A stretch of DNA of 32,704 nucleotides from an uncultured Prevotella sp. (GTDB lineage Bacteria; Bacteroidota; Bacteroidia; Bacteroidales; Bacteroidaceae). The translations under genes were made by a program, and so were the position numbers. Location of the stretch: assembly GCA_944321645.1 (NCBI GenBank), contig CALUMB010000029.1, forward strand, positions 1-32,704. The letters are read 5' to 3'. A model generated the notes under the pieces. The model searched no databases and was not told the origin of the DNA. It was given only the letters and a program-made list of their open reading frames with translations. This document shows, in pieces, positions 17,529 through 25,176 of the stretch; position 1 is the stretch's first letter; each line of letters starts with the position of its first letter.

Positions 17529-17614
17529 TCTTTGGTGGGTTTGAGAGTCTGCCCGGCGCGGGCCGCATCCGCCCGGTGGGGCGCAAGGGCCGGGCCGCCC
17601 TGGGTAAATCGGGG

Positions 17615-17622
17615 CAAAGTTA
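17615..17622 (-). promoter_or_regulatory. -7 box before the DUF4827-glmM operon
   Basis: TAACTTTG on the minus strand, about 87 bases before the start codon. No clean -33 element at the usual distance. Confidence 0.5.
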
Positions 17623-17654
17623 ATAAATTCCGTGCAATATAGTGCGCTATTAGG

Positions 17655-18692
17655 CTACTTTAACGCGCTTTCAAAGTGGCGGATGGCGCGCTTGGTCACC
17701 CTGACGGCCTCGGCCATGCTGCAATGCAGGCGGCCTCCGGAGGCGTTCAGGTGGCCGCCGCCGCCAAAGAACATCTCGGCCATCTTGTTGCACGGGAAGT
17801 CGTCCACCGACCGCAGGCTCACCCAGATGAGGTTGTCCTTGTAGGTGTCTTCGCGCAGCGAGATGGACAGCTTCATGCCCTTGATTTGCAGCGGCATGTT
17901 GACAAGGCCCTCGGCGTCGCCCTTTATGAAGTGGAAGTCGTGCAGGTCGCGCTTGGTGAGCGTGAAGTAAGAGGCATGCCGCTCGGCGTCTACCACCAGC
18001 TTGCGGTGGAGCACGTAGCCCACGAGCCTCATGCGGTTTTCGCTGTAGTTGTTGTAGACGTTGCGGTATATCTTGTCTTTGTCTATGCCCTTGGTGAGCA
18101 GCTGGCTTATTATGAAGTAGACCTCGGGGCGGGTGCTGTTGTAGGTGAAGCCGCCCGTGTCGGTCATCATGCCGCAGTATACCGGGGCGGCGAAGCCGCG
18201 GCCCATGGAGCCGAAGCCGCCGAGCTGCCACACGATGCGGAACACAATCTCGCAGGTGGAGCAGGCCGACGTGTCGGACACCGTGACGGCGCAGCTGGGT
18301 ATGTCGGGCGAGAGGTGGTGGTCGAAGAGCACGCGCGCCGCCGCCGATGCCTCGATGGCCGGGGCCATGGCATCGGTGCGGGCTATCTGGTTGAAGTCGA
18401 GGCAGAAAAGCAGGTCGGCCTGCGCCAGCATGGCGTCGGCCTCGTCTTTGTGCTTGTCGTAGCGCACAATCTTTTCGGAGCCGGGCATCCATTGCAGGAA
18501 GTCGGGGTATTGGTCGGGAACGATTATCTGCGGCTCTTTCCCGTGCGTGCGCAGGTAGTCGGCCCAGCCGAGGCATGCGCCTATGGCATCGCCGTCGGGG
18601 TTGACGTGGCAGCACGCCACAATGTTTTTTGCTCCGTCAATTAGAGAGAGCAGCCTGTCGGCATCGGCAGGCGACAGAATGTCGTTGAGCAT
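17655..18692 (-). CDS. DHH-family phosphoesterase (NrnA-like)
   Basis: A 345-residue bimetal phosphoesterase of the DHH/DHHA1 superfamily. NrnA-type members degrade nanoRNAs, pAp or linear products of cyclic dinucleotides in the cytosol. The metal motifs are HVNPDGDAIG (29-38), CLDFNQIAR (about 97) and FDHH (D124, H125, H126). A further Asp-rich MMTDTGGF motif lies near 200. The C-terminal DHHA1 domain has FFGGGGHLNASGG. The start was set at MLNDILS; the upstream extension lacks similarity and lies in the promoter region. A TAACTTTG box ends 9 bases before this ATG, implying a very short leader. Confidence 0.92.
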   Translation of the reverse strand: MLNDILSPADADRLLSLIDGAKNIVACCHVNPDGDAIGACLGWADYLRTHGKEPQIIVPDQYPDFLQWMPGSEKIVRYDKHKDEADAMLAQADLLFCLDFNQIARTDAMAPAIEASAAARVLFDHHLSPDIPSCAVTVSDTSACSTCEIVFRIVWQLGGFGSMGRGFAAPVYCGMMTDTGGFTYNSTRPEVYFIISQLLTKGIDKDKIYRNVYNNYSENRMRLVGYVLHRKLVVDAERHASYFTLTKRDLHDFHFIKGDAEGLVNMPLQIKGMKLSISLREDTYKDNLIWVSLRSVDDFPCNKMAEMFFGGGGHLNASGGRLHCSMAEAVRVTKRAIRHFESALK

Positions 18693-18700
18693 AACGCTTG

Positions 18701-18708
18701 CAAAGTTA
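18701..18708 (-). promoter_or_regulatory. -7 box of the DHH gene
   Basis: TAACTTTG on the minus strand, 8 bases before the start codon, so the transcript would have little or no leader. Confidence 0.55.
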
Positions 18709-18825
18709 GTAGCGAAAGTCTTTATTAATATAATGTGAAGCGGGCGGGAGGTTGCTGTGAGGTCTGCCTTTGCAGGCGGGTGCAGCCTGCCGTGCCGGTA
18801 TGCGGGTGGCCCCGGCCAACGCAAA

Positions 18826-18866
18826 TCCCGGCTGCGGCATCACAAAGGCGATGCCAACAGCCGGGA
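18826..18866 (-). terminator. Nested stem-loop after the nucleotidyltransferase gene
   Basis: TCCCGGCTG pairs exactly with CAGCCGGGA, and inside it GGCATC pairs with GATGCC. On the minus strand the stem is followed by TTTGCGTT, a weak T-tract. It lies 24 bases after the stop codon. Confidence 0.65.
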
Positions 18867-18889
18867 CTGAAGGCTTTTGCTCGTAGGCG

Positions 18890-19801
18890 TTAGAACAGCT
18901 TGGCGGGGTAGACGCCGGCGTCTACGAGGCTCTTGATTTTGTCAACGACGCTCTGGCGGTCGGCAGAATACGTCACGCCGAACCACTTGCTCGTCGTGTC
19001 GAGCACCCTCACCGTGGCAGTCTGTTCGCCGATGAGCTTGTTGACCATCAGCGGGATGAAGAACTCCGCCTTGGGGTTCTCCATGTTCTTCGGGTCGGAG
19101 AGGAACTCCTTGAAGTAAGCCTCGCTGTGCTCGAAGTAGTCGGGGGTGAAGCCCCACATATTCATCGACACGGGCGTGTTGTCGTCAACGGCCACCCAGT
19201 TGCCCTCTTCGTCCTTGTAGCACACGGGGCCGTCAACGCGCATTATCTCCGTGCGCTCCACAACGGTGGTCAGGTTGCCGCTCTCGTCGGTGGAGCAGAT
19301 GCCGCGTGCCACCGTGCCGTTCTCCGACAGGGTGTTGCCAACGCGGAATCCCACCATGGCGTAGGCGTTCTTGCTGCCTTCGGGCAGTTCGGAGAGGAAC
19401 TTCCCCATCACCATGTATGCGTCGCGGTTGTAGAAGTCGTCGCAGTTTATCACGCAGAACGGCTCGTTGATGACGTCCTTGGCCATGAGCACGGCGTGGT
19501 TTGTGCCCCACGGCTTCACGCGGCCCTCGGGGCAGCTGAAGCCCTCGGGCAGCGCGTCGAGGCTCTGGAAGCAAAGCTCTGCCGGCACGTGGCCTTCGTA
19601 TTTAGAGAGCACCTTGTCGCGGAACTCCTGCTCGAAGTCCTTGCGGATTACGAACACAATCTTGCCGAAGCCGGCCTTTATGGCATCGTAGATGGAGTAG
19701 TCCATGATGGTCTCGCCGTTGGGGCCGAGCCCGTCGAGCTGTTTCAGACCTCCGTAGCGGCTGCCCATGCCGGCGGCCAGAAGTAACAATGTTGGTTTCA
19801 T
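18890..19801 (-). CDS. Sugar-phosphate nucleotidyltransferase family protein
   Basis: A 303-residue NTP-transferase. The nucleotide-binding signature LAAGMGSRYGGLKQ is at residues 7-20, as in GalU/RfbA-type enzymes. Other motifs are PWGTNHAVLMAKD (about 97) and the metal-binding INCDDFYNRDAY (about 118). A role in making an NDP-sugar from a sugar-1-phosphate is likely; the base and sugar cannot be read from the sequence. It is monocistronic, with a TACTTTTG box about 50 bases upstream and a nested hairpin downstream. It is not obviously linked to a polysaccharide cluster here. Confidence 0.85.
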   Translation of the reverse strand: MKPTLLLLAAGMGSRYGGLKQLDGLGPNGETIMDYSIYDAIKAGFGKIVFVIRKDFEQEFRDKVLSKYEGHVPAELCFQSLDALPEGFSCPEGRVKPWGTNHAVLMAKDVINEPFCVINCDDFYNRDAYMVMGKFLSELPEGSKNAYAMVGFRVGNTLSENGTVARGICSTDESGNLTTVVERTEIMRVDGPVCYKDEEGNWVAVDDNTPVSMNMWGFTPDYFEHSEAYFKEFLSDPKNMENPKAEFFIPLMVNKLIGEQTATVRVLDTTSKWFGVTYSADRQSVVDKIKSLVDAGVYPAKLF

Positions 19802-19849
19802 GTGCTGTTTGGGTTTATGTTATGGTTATGTTAGCTACTTAAATATATG

Positions 19850-19857
19850 CAAAAGTA
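19850..19857 (-). promoter_or_regulatory. -7 box of the nucleotidyltransferase gene
   Basis: TACTTTTG on the minus strand in an AT-rich stretch, 48 bases before the start. No clear -33 element. Confidence 0.45.
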
Positions 19858-19924
19858 ACAAATATAGCCGAGAGAACGCAATGGCAGGCAGAGGCTTAAC
19901 ATAATTTAGTTGTTCGCGTTACGT

Positions 19925-19966
19925 AAAAAGAATGAGGCAGGCCGAAACCGAAGTTCCAGCCTGCCT
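19925..19966 (-). terminator. Terminator of the PepSY-like gene
   Basis: AGGCAGGC (minus strand) pairs with GCCTGCCT, with an inner GAA-N7-TTC, followed by CATTCTTTTT. It starts 72 bases after the stop. Confidence 0.7.
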
Positions 19967-20037
19967 GTTGGCGGTGTCGCCCGTTCCGGGCCTTTTGTCA
20001 GGGGGTATGGCTTGGGGTTGAGGCCCGGAGCCGGCTT

Positions 20038-20484
20038 TCAGTCGATGTCGATCACCATGAATTCCTTGTTGAATGTGATTTCAACGCCGTTGGAAAGGTT
20101 GATTCCGTACTCGCTGCGGTCTTTCTCAATCTTTAGGATGGAGTTGCCCGGGTAGTTGGTGTTCACGTAGTTCGCGATTTGAGCCGGGATGAGCTTTGCG
20201 GGAACGGCCGTGCGCTTGCACTCAATTTCAGTCCAGTTTCCGTCGCGGTCGAACTCTATCTTCTCGCCGGTGGTGAAGATCACGTCGTAGCTTTTCTCCA
20301 GGAATCCGGTCTCCATCTTTGCCAAGGCCACCTTCATTCCGCTGAAGTGCGACCTGATGACTTGCTGCGCCGTTGCCGGGAGCTGGTTCACTGTGATGGG
20401 CCTGTCGGTGTCGGCCATGGCCTGTGTCTGGAACGCTACGAGGCAAACAATTGCCATGATGGCTTTTTTGATGAACTTTTTCAT
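20038..20484 (-). CDS. PepSY-like periplasmic protein
   Basis: A 148-residue exported protein. A signal peptide (MKKFIKKAIMAIVCLVAFQTQAMA, cleavage after residue 24) is followed by two similar blocks: LPATAQQVIRSHFSG...YDVIFTTGEKIEFDRDGNW and LIPAQIANYVNTNYPG...YGINLSNGVEITFN. These are two PepSY-like (beta-lactamase-inhibitor-like) repeats, small periplasmic domains of unknown ligand common in Bacteroidota. It lies 143 bases downstream of a histidine kinase gene and is a likely member of its regulon. An AAAGGAG precedes the ATG, unusual for this window. Confidence 0.88.
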   Translation of the reverse strand: MKKFIKKAIMAIVCLVAFQTQAMADTDRPITVNQLPATAQQVIRSHFSGMKVALAKMETGFLEKSYDVIFTTGEKIEFDRDGNWTEIECKRTAVPAKLIPAQIANYVNTNYPGNSILKIEKDRSEYGINLSNGVEITFNKEFMVIDID

Positions 20485-20626
20485 AACTTGGTCTCCTTTG
20501 CTTTTATTGTTAATACTGTTTATTCTGTGGCCAAAGCTTTTCGCTTTTCCTGTTGCAAAGGTGGCAAACCAATCTGAAAAGATTCTGAAAAGAAAGGGCT
20601 TAACCTTGCGTTTAACGTTCTTTAAA

Positions 20627-21898
20627 CTATGGCTTCACCTCGAACACGTGCATCCCTCGCTCGAAGCGGTAGGCGACGCCTATGCCGTAGAGGCGGCAAA
20701 TGGCTTGTACTATCGATAGGCCGAGGCCGGTCGACGAGGCGTTGCCGGGCGTGTGGTAGAATCGCTCGAAGATGCGTTGGCCGTCGAGTGGCGTGTCCTG
20801 GCCGGTGTTGGCGATGGCCATGGATGCCGGGGAGATGCTTATGGTGATGCGGCCGCCTCGGTTTGCATGGGTAAAGGCGTTCTTCAGCAGGTTTGTGGCG
20901 AGTGTCGTGGCGAGCGATTCGTCCATGTTGAGCACGAGGTCGCCGTGGGTGCGCCTTTCCACCGCGATGCCTTTGTGGGCGTATATCATTTCCATGTCGG
21001 GCAGCAGCCGGTCCACCGTTCCGGCCATGCTTATTGCTTCGGTCGACGTGAATTGCCCGCCCGCTATCTTGCTGAGCAGCAGCAGCGAGCGGTTGGTGCG
21101 CGAGAGGGCTTTCAGCGTGTGCAGCGCCTTCACCACTTCGCCCATCTGCTGTTCCGTCAGCTGGCCGTCGTCGAGCAGCATCTCCAGCCGGCTCTGTATC
21201 ACGGCAAGCGGGGTCTGCAGCTCGTGCGAGGCGTTGGCCGTGAAGCGCTTCTGCTCCTCGAAGAGTGCCTCGTTGCGTTTCGTCGTGCGGCAGATGGCCT
21301 CGCCCAGCCTCCTGAACTCCGTCACGTTGGTATTCTGCGGCATTTCCTTGTTGCGTTCGCCCAGCCGGTAGTCGTCGAGCCACGCCAGTATGGCTTGCAG
21401 CGGGCGCATTCCGCGGCGCAGCGAGCGCCTGTTTACCACCACGATGCAGGCCACCATGGCCGCGTAGAGGGCGGCCAGCCAGTAGGCCACGGCGGCCTTC
21501 AGGTCGGCCTTGTCGATGGTTGGGGTGAACACAACCACCTCGAAGAACCTCCCACGGTCGTCGTTGAATATGTAAGATATGGTGCGGGCCGGCTCAAACT
21601 CGTTCTTGGCCTTGATGTAAACCTCGTTGTCTTCGTAGCGTATGTGCGAGCGGCTGGCGGCGTATTCGGCCGACACCTCGTGCAGGTAGTACTGGTTGTT
21701 GGTCGTGGCAGGCTCGTCGGGCAGCGGCTCGCCGGCCAGCGAGCGGCGTATCACCGTCTCGGCGTGGTCTTCGAGCGAGTCGTCCACCTCGTCGTTTATC
21801 TCGTCGATGATGGCAAAGTAGAACAGCGTTGCCCAGAAGGCGAACACCAGTGCGCCTATGACTGAGAGGCGCAGGGTGAGCAGGTTGACCAGTTTCAT
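20627..21898 (-). CDS. Sensor histidine kinase
   Basis: A 423-residue membrane-bound HisKA/HATPase kinase. TM1 is at about 11-31, followed by an acidic periplasmic domain and TM2 at about 137-157. The phospho-acceptor is H225 in ASHELQTPLAVIQ. The ATP-binding region has the N-box NLLKNAFTHA and the G-box GLGLSIV. The start at MKLVNLL overlaps the stop of the response regulator gene (ATGA), so the pair is translationally coupled. A longer in-frame start inside the regulator gene was rejected because it adds an Arg-rich tail before TM1. The signal is unknown; the downstream PepSY-like gene is a candidate target or partner. Confidence 0.93.
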   Translation of the reverse strand: MKLVNLLTLRLSVIGALVFAFWATLFYFAIIDEINDEVDDSLEDHAETVIRRSLAGEPLPDEPATTNNQYYLHEVSAEYAASRSHIRYEDNEVYIKAKNEFEPARTISYIFNDDRGRFFEVVVFTPTIDKADLKAAVAYWLAALYAAMVACIVVVNRRSLRRGMRPLQAILAWLDDYRLGERNKEMPQNTNVTEFRRLGEAICRTTKRNEALFEEQKRFTANASHELQTPLAVIQSRLEMLLDDGQLTEQQMGEVVKALHTLKALSRTNRSLLLLSKIAGGQFTSTEAISMAGTVDRLLPDMEMIYAHKGIAVERRTHGDLVLNMDESLATTLATNLLKNAFTHANRGGRITISISPASMAIANTGQDTPLDGQRIFERFYHTPGNASSTGLGLSIVQAICRLYGIGVAYRFERGMHVFEVKP

Positions 21899-22572
21899 GT
21901 CTCGGTGAGTTTGTAGCCGAAGCCGTAGACGGTCTTTATCTCTATGCCGGCGCCTGCCGCCTTGAGCCGCTTGCGCAGGTTTTTCATCTGTGCGTAGATG
22001 AAGTCGAAGTTGTCTGCCTGGTCGATGTCGTCGCCCCATACGGCCTCTGCCAGCGTCTGTTTCTCTATCAGCCGCCCCCGGCGGTTCACGAGGTAGAGCA
22101 GTATGTCGTACTCCTTGCGGTTCAGCTCAACGGGCGTGCCGCCCACTTCAACGCGGAATGTGTCGGGGTGTATCGTCACGTTGGCCACCTTTACCGTCTG
22201 TTCGCCGCCTCGCATCTGCCTGCGCAGCACGCTCTTTATCCTGGCGTGAAGCTCCGCCAGGTGGAAAGGCTTGGGCAGGTAGTCGTCTGCCCCAAGTTCC
22301 AGCCCGTTCACCTTGTCGTCTATCGAGTCCTTGGCCGAGAGTATGATGACGTTTACCCTCCGCCCCGCCTTGTGCAGTTCGCGCAGCAGGTCGAGCCCGT
22401 TGCCGTCGGGCAGCATGATGTCAAGCAGTATGCAGTCGTACTCGTAGACGAATGCCTTGGTACGCGCCTCGGAGTAGTTGGCCGCCGTCTCGGCCACGTA
22501 GCGTTCCTTTTCGAGCGACCGTGCTATCACTTCGCGCAGGTCGTCGTTGTCTTCCACTATCAGTATCTTCAT
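21895..22572 (-). CDS. OmpR-family response regulator
   Basis: A 225-residue two-domain regulator. The receiver domain has the acidic pair E7/D8 and D10, phospho-acceptor D51 in DCILLDIMLPDG, and the conserved Lys in YLPKPF (about 101). A winged-helix trans_reg_C domain follows (about 130-222), ending in the typical VYGFGYKL. It is coupled to the kinase gene by a 4-base overlap. The in-frame upstream extension is not part of it: that reads the remnant of a metallophosphoesterase gene. A TATATTTG promoter box lies between the remnant and this start. Confidence 0.94.
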   Translation of the reverse strand: MKILIVEDNDDLREVIARSLEKERYVAETAANYSEARTKAFVYEYDCILLDIMLPDGNGLDLLRELHKAGRRVNVIILSAKDSIDDKVNGLELGADDYLPKPFHLAELHARIKSVLRRQMRGGEQTVKVANVTIHPDTFRVEVGGTPVELNRKEYDILLYLVNRRGRLIEKQTLAEAVWGDDIDQADNFDFIYAQMKNLRKRLKAAGAGIEIKTVYGFGYKLTET

Positions 22573-22662
22573 GTTTCGTGGTGTGTCGTGTATTGATTTT
22601 AAGCAGTCATCCCGGCGTGCGGGATTTGTTGCAGTGCTCGTCTTTCTATTGTCGGACGTTCG

Positions 22663-22670
22663 CAAATATA
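22663..22670 (-). promoter_or_regulatory. -7 box of the two-component operon
   Basis: TATATTTG on the minus strand, 91 bases before the response regulator start and just downstream of the truncated metallophosphoesterase reading. Confidence 0.55.
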
Positions 22671-22714
22671 CGCTTTTTCTGCGACATTGCCGCGCTTTCC
22701 TGCACTTTTCTTGG

Positions 22715-22851
22715 CATATTTCCAAGAAGTCGTAAGCCTCGCTCTCGGCTCCGGCAAAGGTGAAGTCGCCCGAATGCACCAGCACATCGGCCTCTGGCAG
22801 GATTGGCTTACGGTGCAGTCCGTGCGTGTCTGATATGTGCAGTATCCTCAT
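22715..22851 (-). pseudogene. Truncated metallophosphoesterase (N-terminal stub)
   Basis: The first 44 or so codons read as the start of a calcineurin-like phosphoesterase: MRILHISDTHG with the metal motif DTHG, then ADVLVHSGDFTFAG with the second motif GDF. After YDFLEICQEK the similarity ends, and the frame runs into the two-component promoter. The GNHE and later His motifs are absent, so no enzyme can be made. The start lies 9 bases downstream of the nuclease-like gene. The loss marks a deletion or insertion breakpoint at the edge of the accessory segment. Confidence 0.75.
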
Positions 22852-22860
22852 TTCGGCGGA

Positions 22861-23568
22861 TTATACAGTCACGTCGATATGCTTTATCCAGCAGGAAATG
22901 TCTTTGCCGGAGATGTCTCTGACAATCCGTCCGTTGCCGTCCGCTCCTGTCGCTTTTAGGAAGTCGTCAAAGTCTTTCGCGTTTTTTGCGCAATTTGCAT
23001 CGTAATTCTTTTCTTTTTCCACATTGCCTTTGAACGTGATGACGAGCATTATGCATTTATCCATCCCGTGTTCCAGGGCTGCGCACATTGTGCCTCTGGC
23101 CGCCGTGAAGAGCTGGTAGCCTATTCCTTTTACCTCGTTTTGGGTTTTGCCAGGCGTCAAGAAGTCAATCAGGAGTTTCGCCCTCTTGCTCCTGTTGCCT
23201 TTTTTGCATTTCAGTGGCTTGTCGATTTTATCGCCAAAAGATTCTGAAACCTTGGCTTCAATGCCGATAACGCAGTCATTCCCGAGCATGAGCAGGTCGT
23301 GGTTGCGTGGTCCTCCCGGGTACATTTCTTCGCCAAGACAGGTTTTCGCCTCCGGCTTGCAGACGAAATCCTGCTCTGCAATGCCGCATTCGGCCAGCAG
23401 GTCTGATATCCGTTTTGCGAACTCTGGCTTTCTCTCAATCGCCAGCTCGGCCATCAGCCGTGCGCTGCGGTCTTCTTTCCATTGGCTATCCTTTTTGGGG
23501 TTGCCAAGTCTTTTCCATGCTTCGAGGCTGTCTATGGCCATTCCTTCTTTCTCGTATTTTATGTTCAT
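22861..23568 (-). CDS. PD-(D/E)XK nuclease-like protein (DUF6946-like)
   Basis: A 235-residue cytosolic protein. Residues 80-115 hold a pattern typical of restriction-endonuclease-fold enzymes: GG at 85-86, D91 in NHDLLML, then IEAKV with E104 and K106 (D-x12-E-x-K). A W-x3-RSA segment (about 30-36) precedes it. The combination PGG-x-DLL...IEAKVSESFG reminds me of DUF6946, but I could not search. Nuclease activity is inferred from the motif only. Its start overlaps the stop of the DnaE-palm-like gene (ATGA), so the two are probably made together. An alternative start is M10. Base composition is lower in GC than the flanking core genes. Confidence 0.6.
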   Translation of the reverse strand: MNIKYEKEGMAIDSLEAWKRLGNPKKDSQWKEDRSARLMAELAIERKPEFAKRISDLLAECGIAEQDFVCKPEAKTCLGEEMYPGGPRNHDLLMLGNDCVIGIEAKVSESFGDKIDKPLKCKKGNRSKRAKLLIDFLTPGKTQNEVKGIGYQLFTAARGTMCAALEHGMDKCIMLVITFKGNVEKEKNYDANCAKNAKDFDDFLKATGADGNGRIVRDISGKDISCWIKHIDVTV

Positions 23569-24119
23569 GTGCTTTGTGTTTTATGGGGTTGTACGTTGTT
23601 TGTTGTCCTTTTGATTGTCACGAAGACATTTTCCAGCCTTACGATTGTTTGGTAATACATCACGGCAGTGCGGTAGCCGTGTTCCGTAAGCCAGTCGAAC
23701 ACTTTGTTGCGCGCGTCATCGTTGTAATATATTTCCACTTTCAGAGGCACCTCCGTCAGCCGTTTGTCCGCCAGGTGGCACACTCTGTCGAGGTCGATGT
23801 CGGCATATTCCAGCGGGTTTACGCTTGTTATTCCCAACAGATAAGGAGTGGCGTTGCCGTTGAGCGAGCACATTTCGTCAATGGGGCTGATGCCTAATCC
23901 GTCTTTGACCGCGTTTATCATGTCGCGCAATTGCAGCATTCCTTTCGTCAGTCCGTGGTGGAATATTGATTCAAGCTCGCCGTTCAGCACTATGTTGTCG
24001 GCTGGGATGCCGCAGCCCGGCCGGTTTTTCAGGCCATACATGACTTGAAATCTGAACGACTCTTCCTCTTGCCTTCTTTTGAGTTCTGCCTTCCTTCGTT
24101 TGTCTCTGGTTGTCTTCAT
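23565..24119 (-). CDS. Small protein resembling a DNA polymerase III alpha palm, catalytic residues lost
   Basis: A 184-residue protein. Residues 3-21 are a basic/acidic helix. Residues 60-155 read against the DnaE palm I remember: GMLQLRDMINAVKD matches the helix before the nucleotide-binding loop, TPYLLGITSVNPLEY matches the AY-LGIT-DPL-Y block, LDRV...DKR aligns with the FERFLNP-R segment, and NDDARNKVFDWLTEHGY matches D-GR-VI-YV-EKYG. The loop GRGSAAGS is replaced by DEMCSLNG, and the catalytic PDIDIDF by PLKVEIY, so it should not polymerise. It has its own TATCTTTG promoter and is coupled to the nuclease-like gene. The start was set at MKTTRDKR, downstream of that promoter. The homology is from recollection and needs a profile search. 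Confidence 0.6.
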   Translation of the reverse strand: MKTTRDKRRKAELKRRQEEESFRFQVMYGLKNRPGCGIPADNIVLNGELESIFHHGLTKGMLQLRDMINAVKDGLGISPIDEMCSLNGNATPYLLGITSVNPLEYADIDLDRVCHLADKRLTEVPLKVEIYYNDDARNKVFDWLTEHGYRTAVMYYQTIVRLENVFVTIKRTTNNVQPHKTQST

Positions 24120-24146
24120 TGCTTTGGCGTGGTTTGGTTTCGAGGG

Positions 24147-24154
24147 CAAAGATA
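24147..24154 (-). promoter_or_regulatory. -7 box of the palm-like/nuclease-like gene pair
   Basis: TATCTTTG on the minus strand, 27 bases before the start at 24119 and 57 bases past the WYL gene stop. It suggests the pair can be expressed separately from the WYL gene. Confidence 0.55.
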
Positions 24155-24210
24155 GCCTGGCTGTGTGCAAAAAACTTTCATAGGCGAGTGGAATTTTATA
24201 TGAATTGTCG

Positions 24211-25146
24211 TTAGTCGTCGCTTTTTTCGCTGGCAGATTCATGCTTGTATGCTTCCAGCATATTGCTAAGTTCGTCTCTCATCATGCCTCTGAGGCATTC
24301 CGGCTCTATCACCTCAACGGACTTTCCCAAGCCGATAAGCCTCAGTACAAGTTCGTGGCTGGGTGCCATTCTGTACCTGAAGTCTGTGTGGGTTGAGGTG
24401 CTTTGCAGCTCCTCTTGCGATTCGTGGAGAGGCACGGAGCGCAGATGTGCCGCCATTACGCCATGGACCCTGACAACGATGTTCTCCGGTTTGAGCCCTT
24501 CGTTGACGTAGATGCCGGCGCTGTTGCGGAAATATTCTTTCGGGCTGAAGTCTTTCGGATATTCAAAGTGCTTGTCGGTGGCTTCCATGTTCCATGCCCG
24601 GTCGAGCGAGATTGTCCTGATGTCACGGTCTTCTTCTACCGTGCCGACAACATACCACCGCTGCCTAAGCACCTTGATGCAGTACGGCCTGAAATGCAGT
24701 TCACGTGGCTCGGTCTTGTAATACGACTGGTATTTCACATTCAGCACCCTGCATTCTCTCATGGCGCGAATCACCGTTTGCAGGAATTGCGCCCCGTCCG
24801 ACATTTCTTCCAGGATGATTCTTTCGTGCAGGTCTGCGCTTTGGCGTATTGTCTCCACAGTGTTGAATGTGTTCACAAGCCATTGCAGGTATGGGGCATT
24901 GTCCAACGGAGCCTCATTGCAGATGCGATATTTGTAGCCGTCTGCGGCAGAGCACGCAATGGAAATGCCGAACATGGAGCACAATGCGTCCTTGTGGTTG
25001 TGGAATGTCCGCAGGCTAAGAGACTTGCGCTCATCGTTGATGGAGGCGTACTCCCACAATCTTCTAATCTCCTCGAACGTAAGCCGCTTGTGCCTTAACA
25101 GCGTGTCGAGGAGCCAAAGCTGGCGTTTGAAAGCGTTGCTTGACAT
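24211..25146 (-). CDS. WYL-domain transcriptional regulator
   Basis: A 311-residue predicted DNA-binding regulator. The N-terminal helix-turn-helix (about 1-65, LLDTLLRHKRLTFEEIRRLW...LSLRTFHNH) is followed by a WYL domain (about 125-200) with LHFRPYCIKVLRQRWYVVG: W164-Y165-V166 replaces WYL. The second WYL element ISLDRAWNM follows. A C-terminal WCX-like extension (about 220-300, with VVRVHG and ECLRGMMRDELSNML) completes the common HTH-WYL-WCX layout. WYL proteins sense nucleotides or other ligands and often control phage-defence or DNA-repair loci (CapW, BrxR). Here it sits between a DUF4160/DUF2442 pair and the palm-like/nuclease-like pair, so control of one or both is likely. Confidence 0.88.
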   Translation of the reverse strand: MSSNAFKRQLWLLDTLLRHKRLTFEEIRRLWEYASINDERKSLSLRTFHNHKDALCSMFGISIACSAADGYKYRICNEAPLDNAPYLQWLVNTFNTVETIRQSADLHERIILEEMSDGAQFLQTVIRAMRECRVLNVKYQSYYKTEPRELHFRPYCIKVLRQRWYVVGTVEEDRDIRTISLDRAWNMEATDKHFEYPKDFSPKEYFRNSAGIYVNEGLKPENIVVRVHGVMAAHLRSVPLHESQEELQSTSTHTDFRYRMAPSHELVLRLIGLGKSVEVIEPECLRGMMRDELSNMLEAYKHESASEKSDD

Positions 25147-25176
25147 TTGCCGCCTTGTAATTAAGGTGTTTCCTGT

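Noticed and set aside
21899-22039. Longer histidine kinase start
   Set aside because: The extra 47 residues are Arg-rich, lie inside the response regulator gene in another frame and would precede the first membrane segment; the ATGA overlap start is better.
22573-22851. Response regulator extended upstream to 22851, as a phosphoesterase-receiver fusion
   Set aside because: The phosphoesterase similarity stops after about 44 residues, a promoter box lies between, and MKILIVEDN is a standard receiver start.
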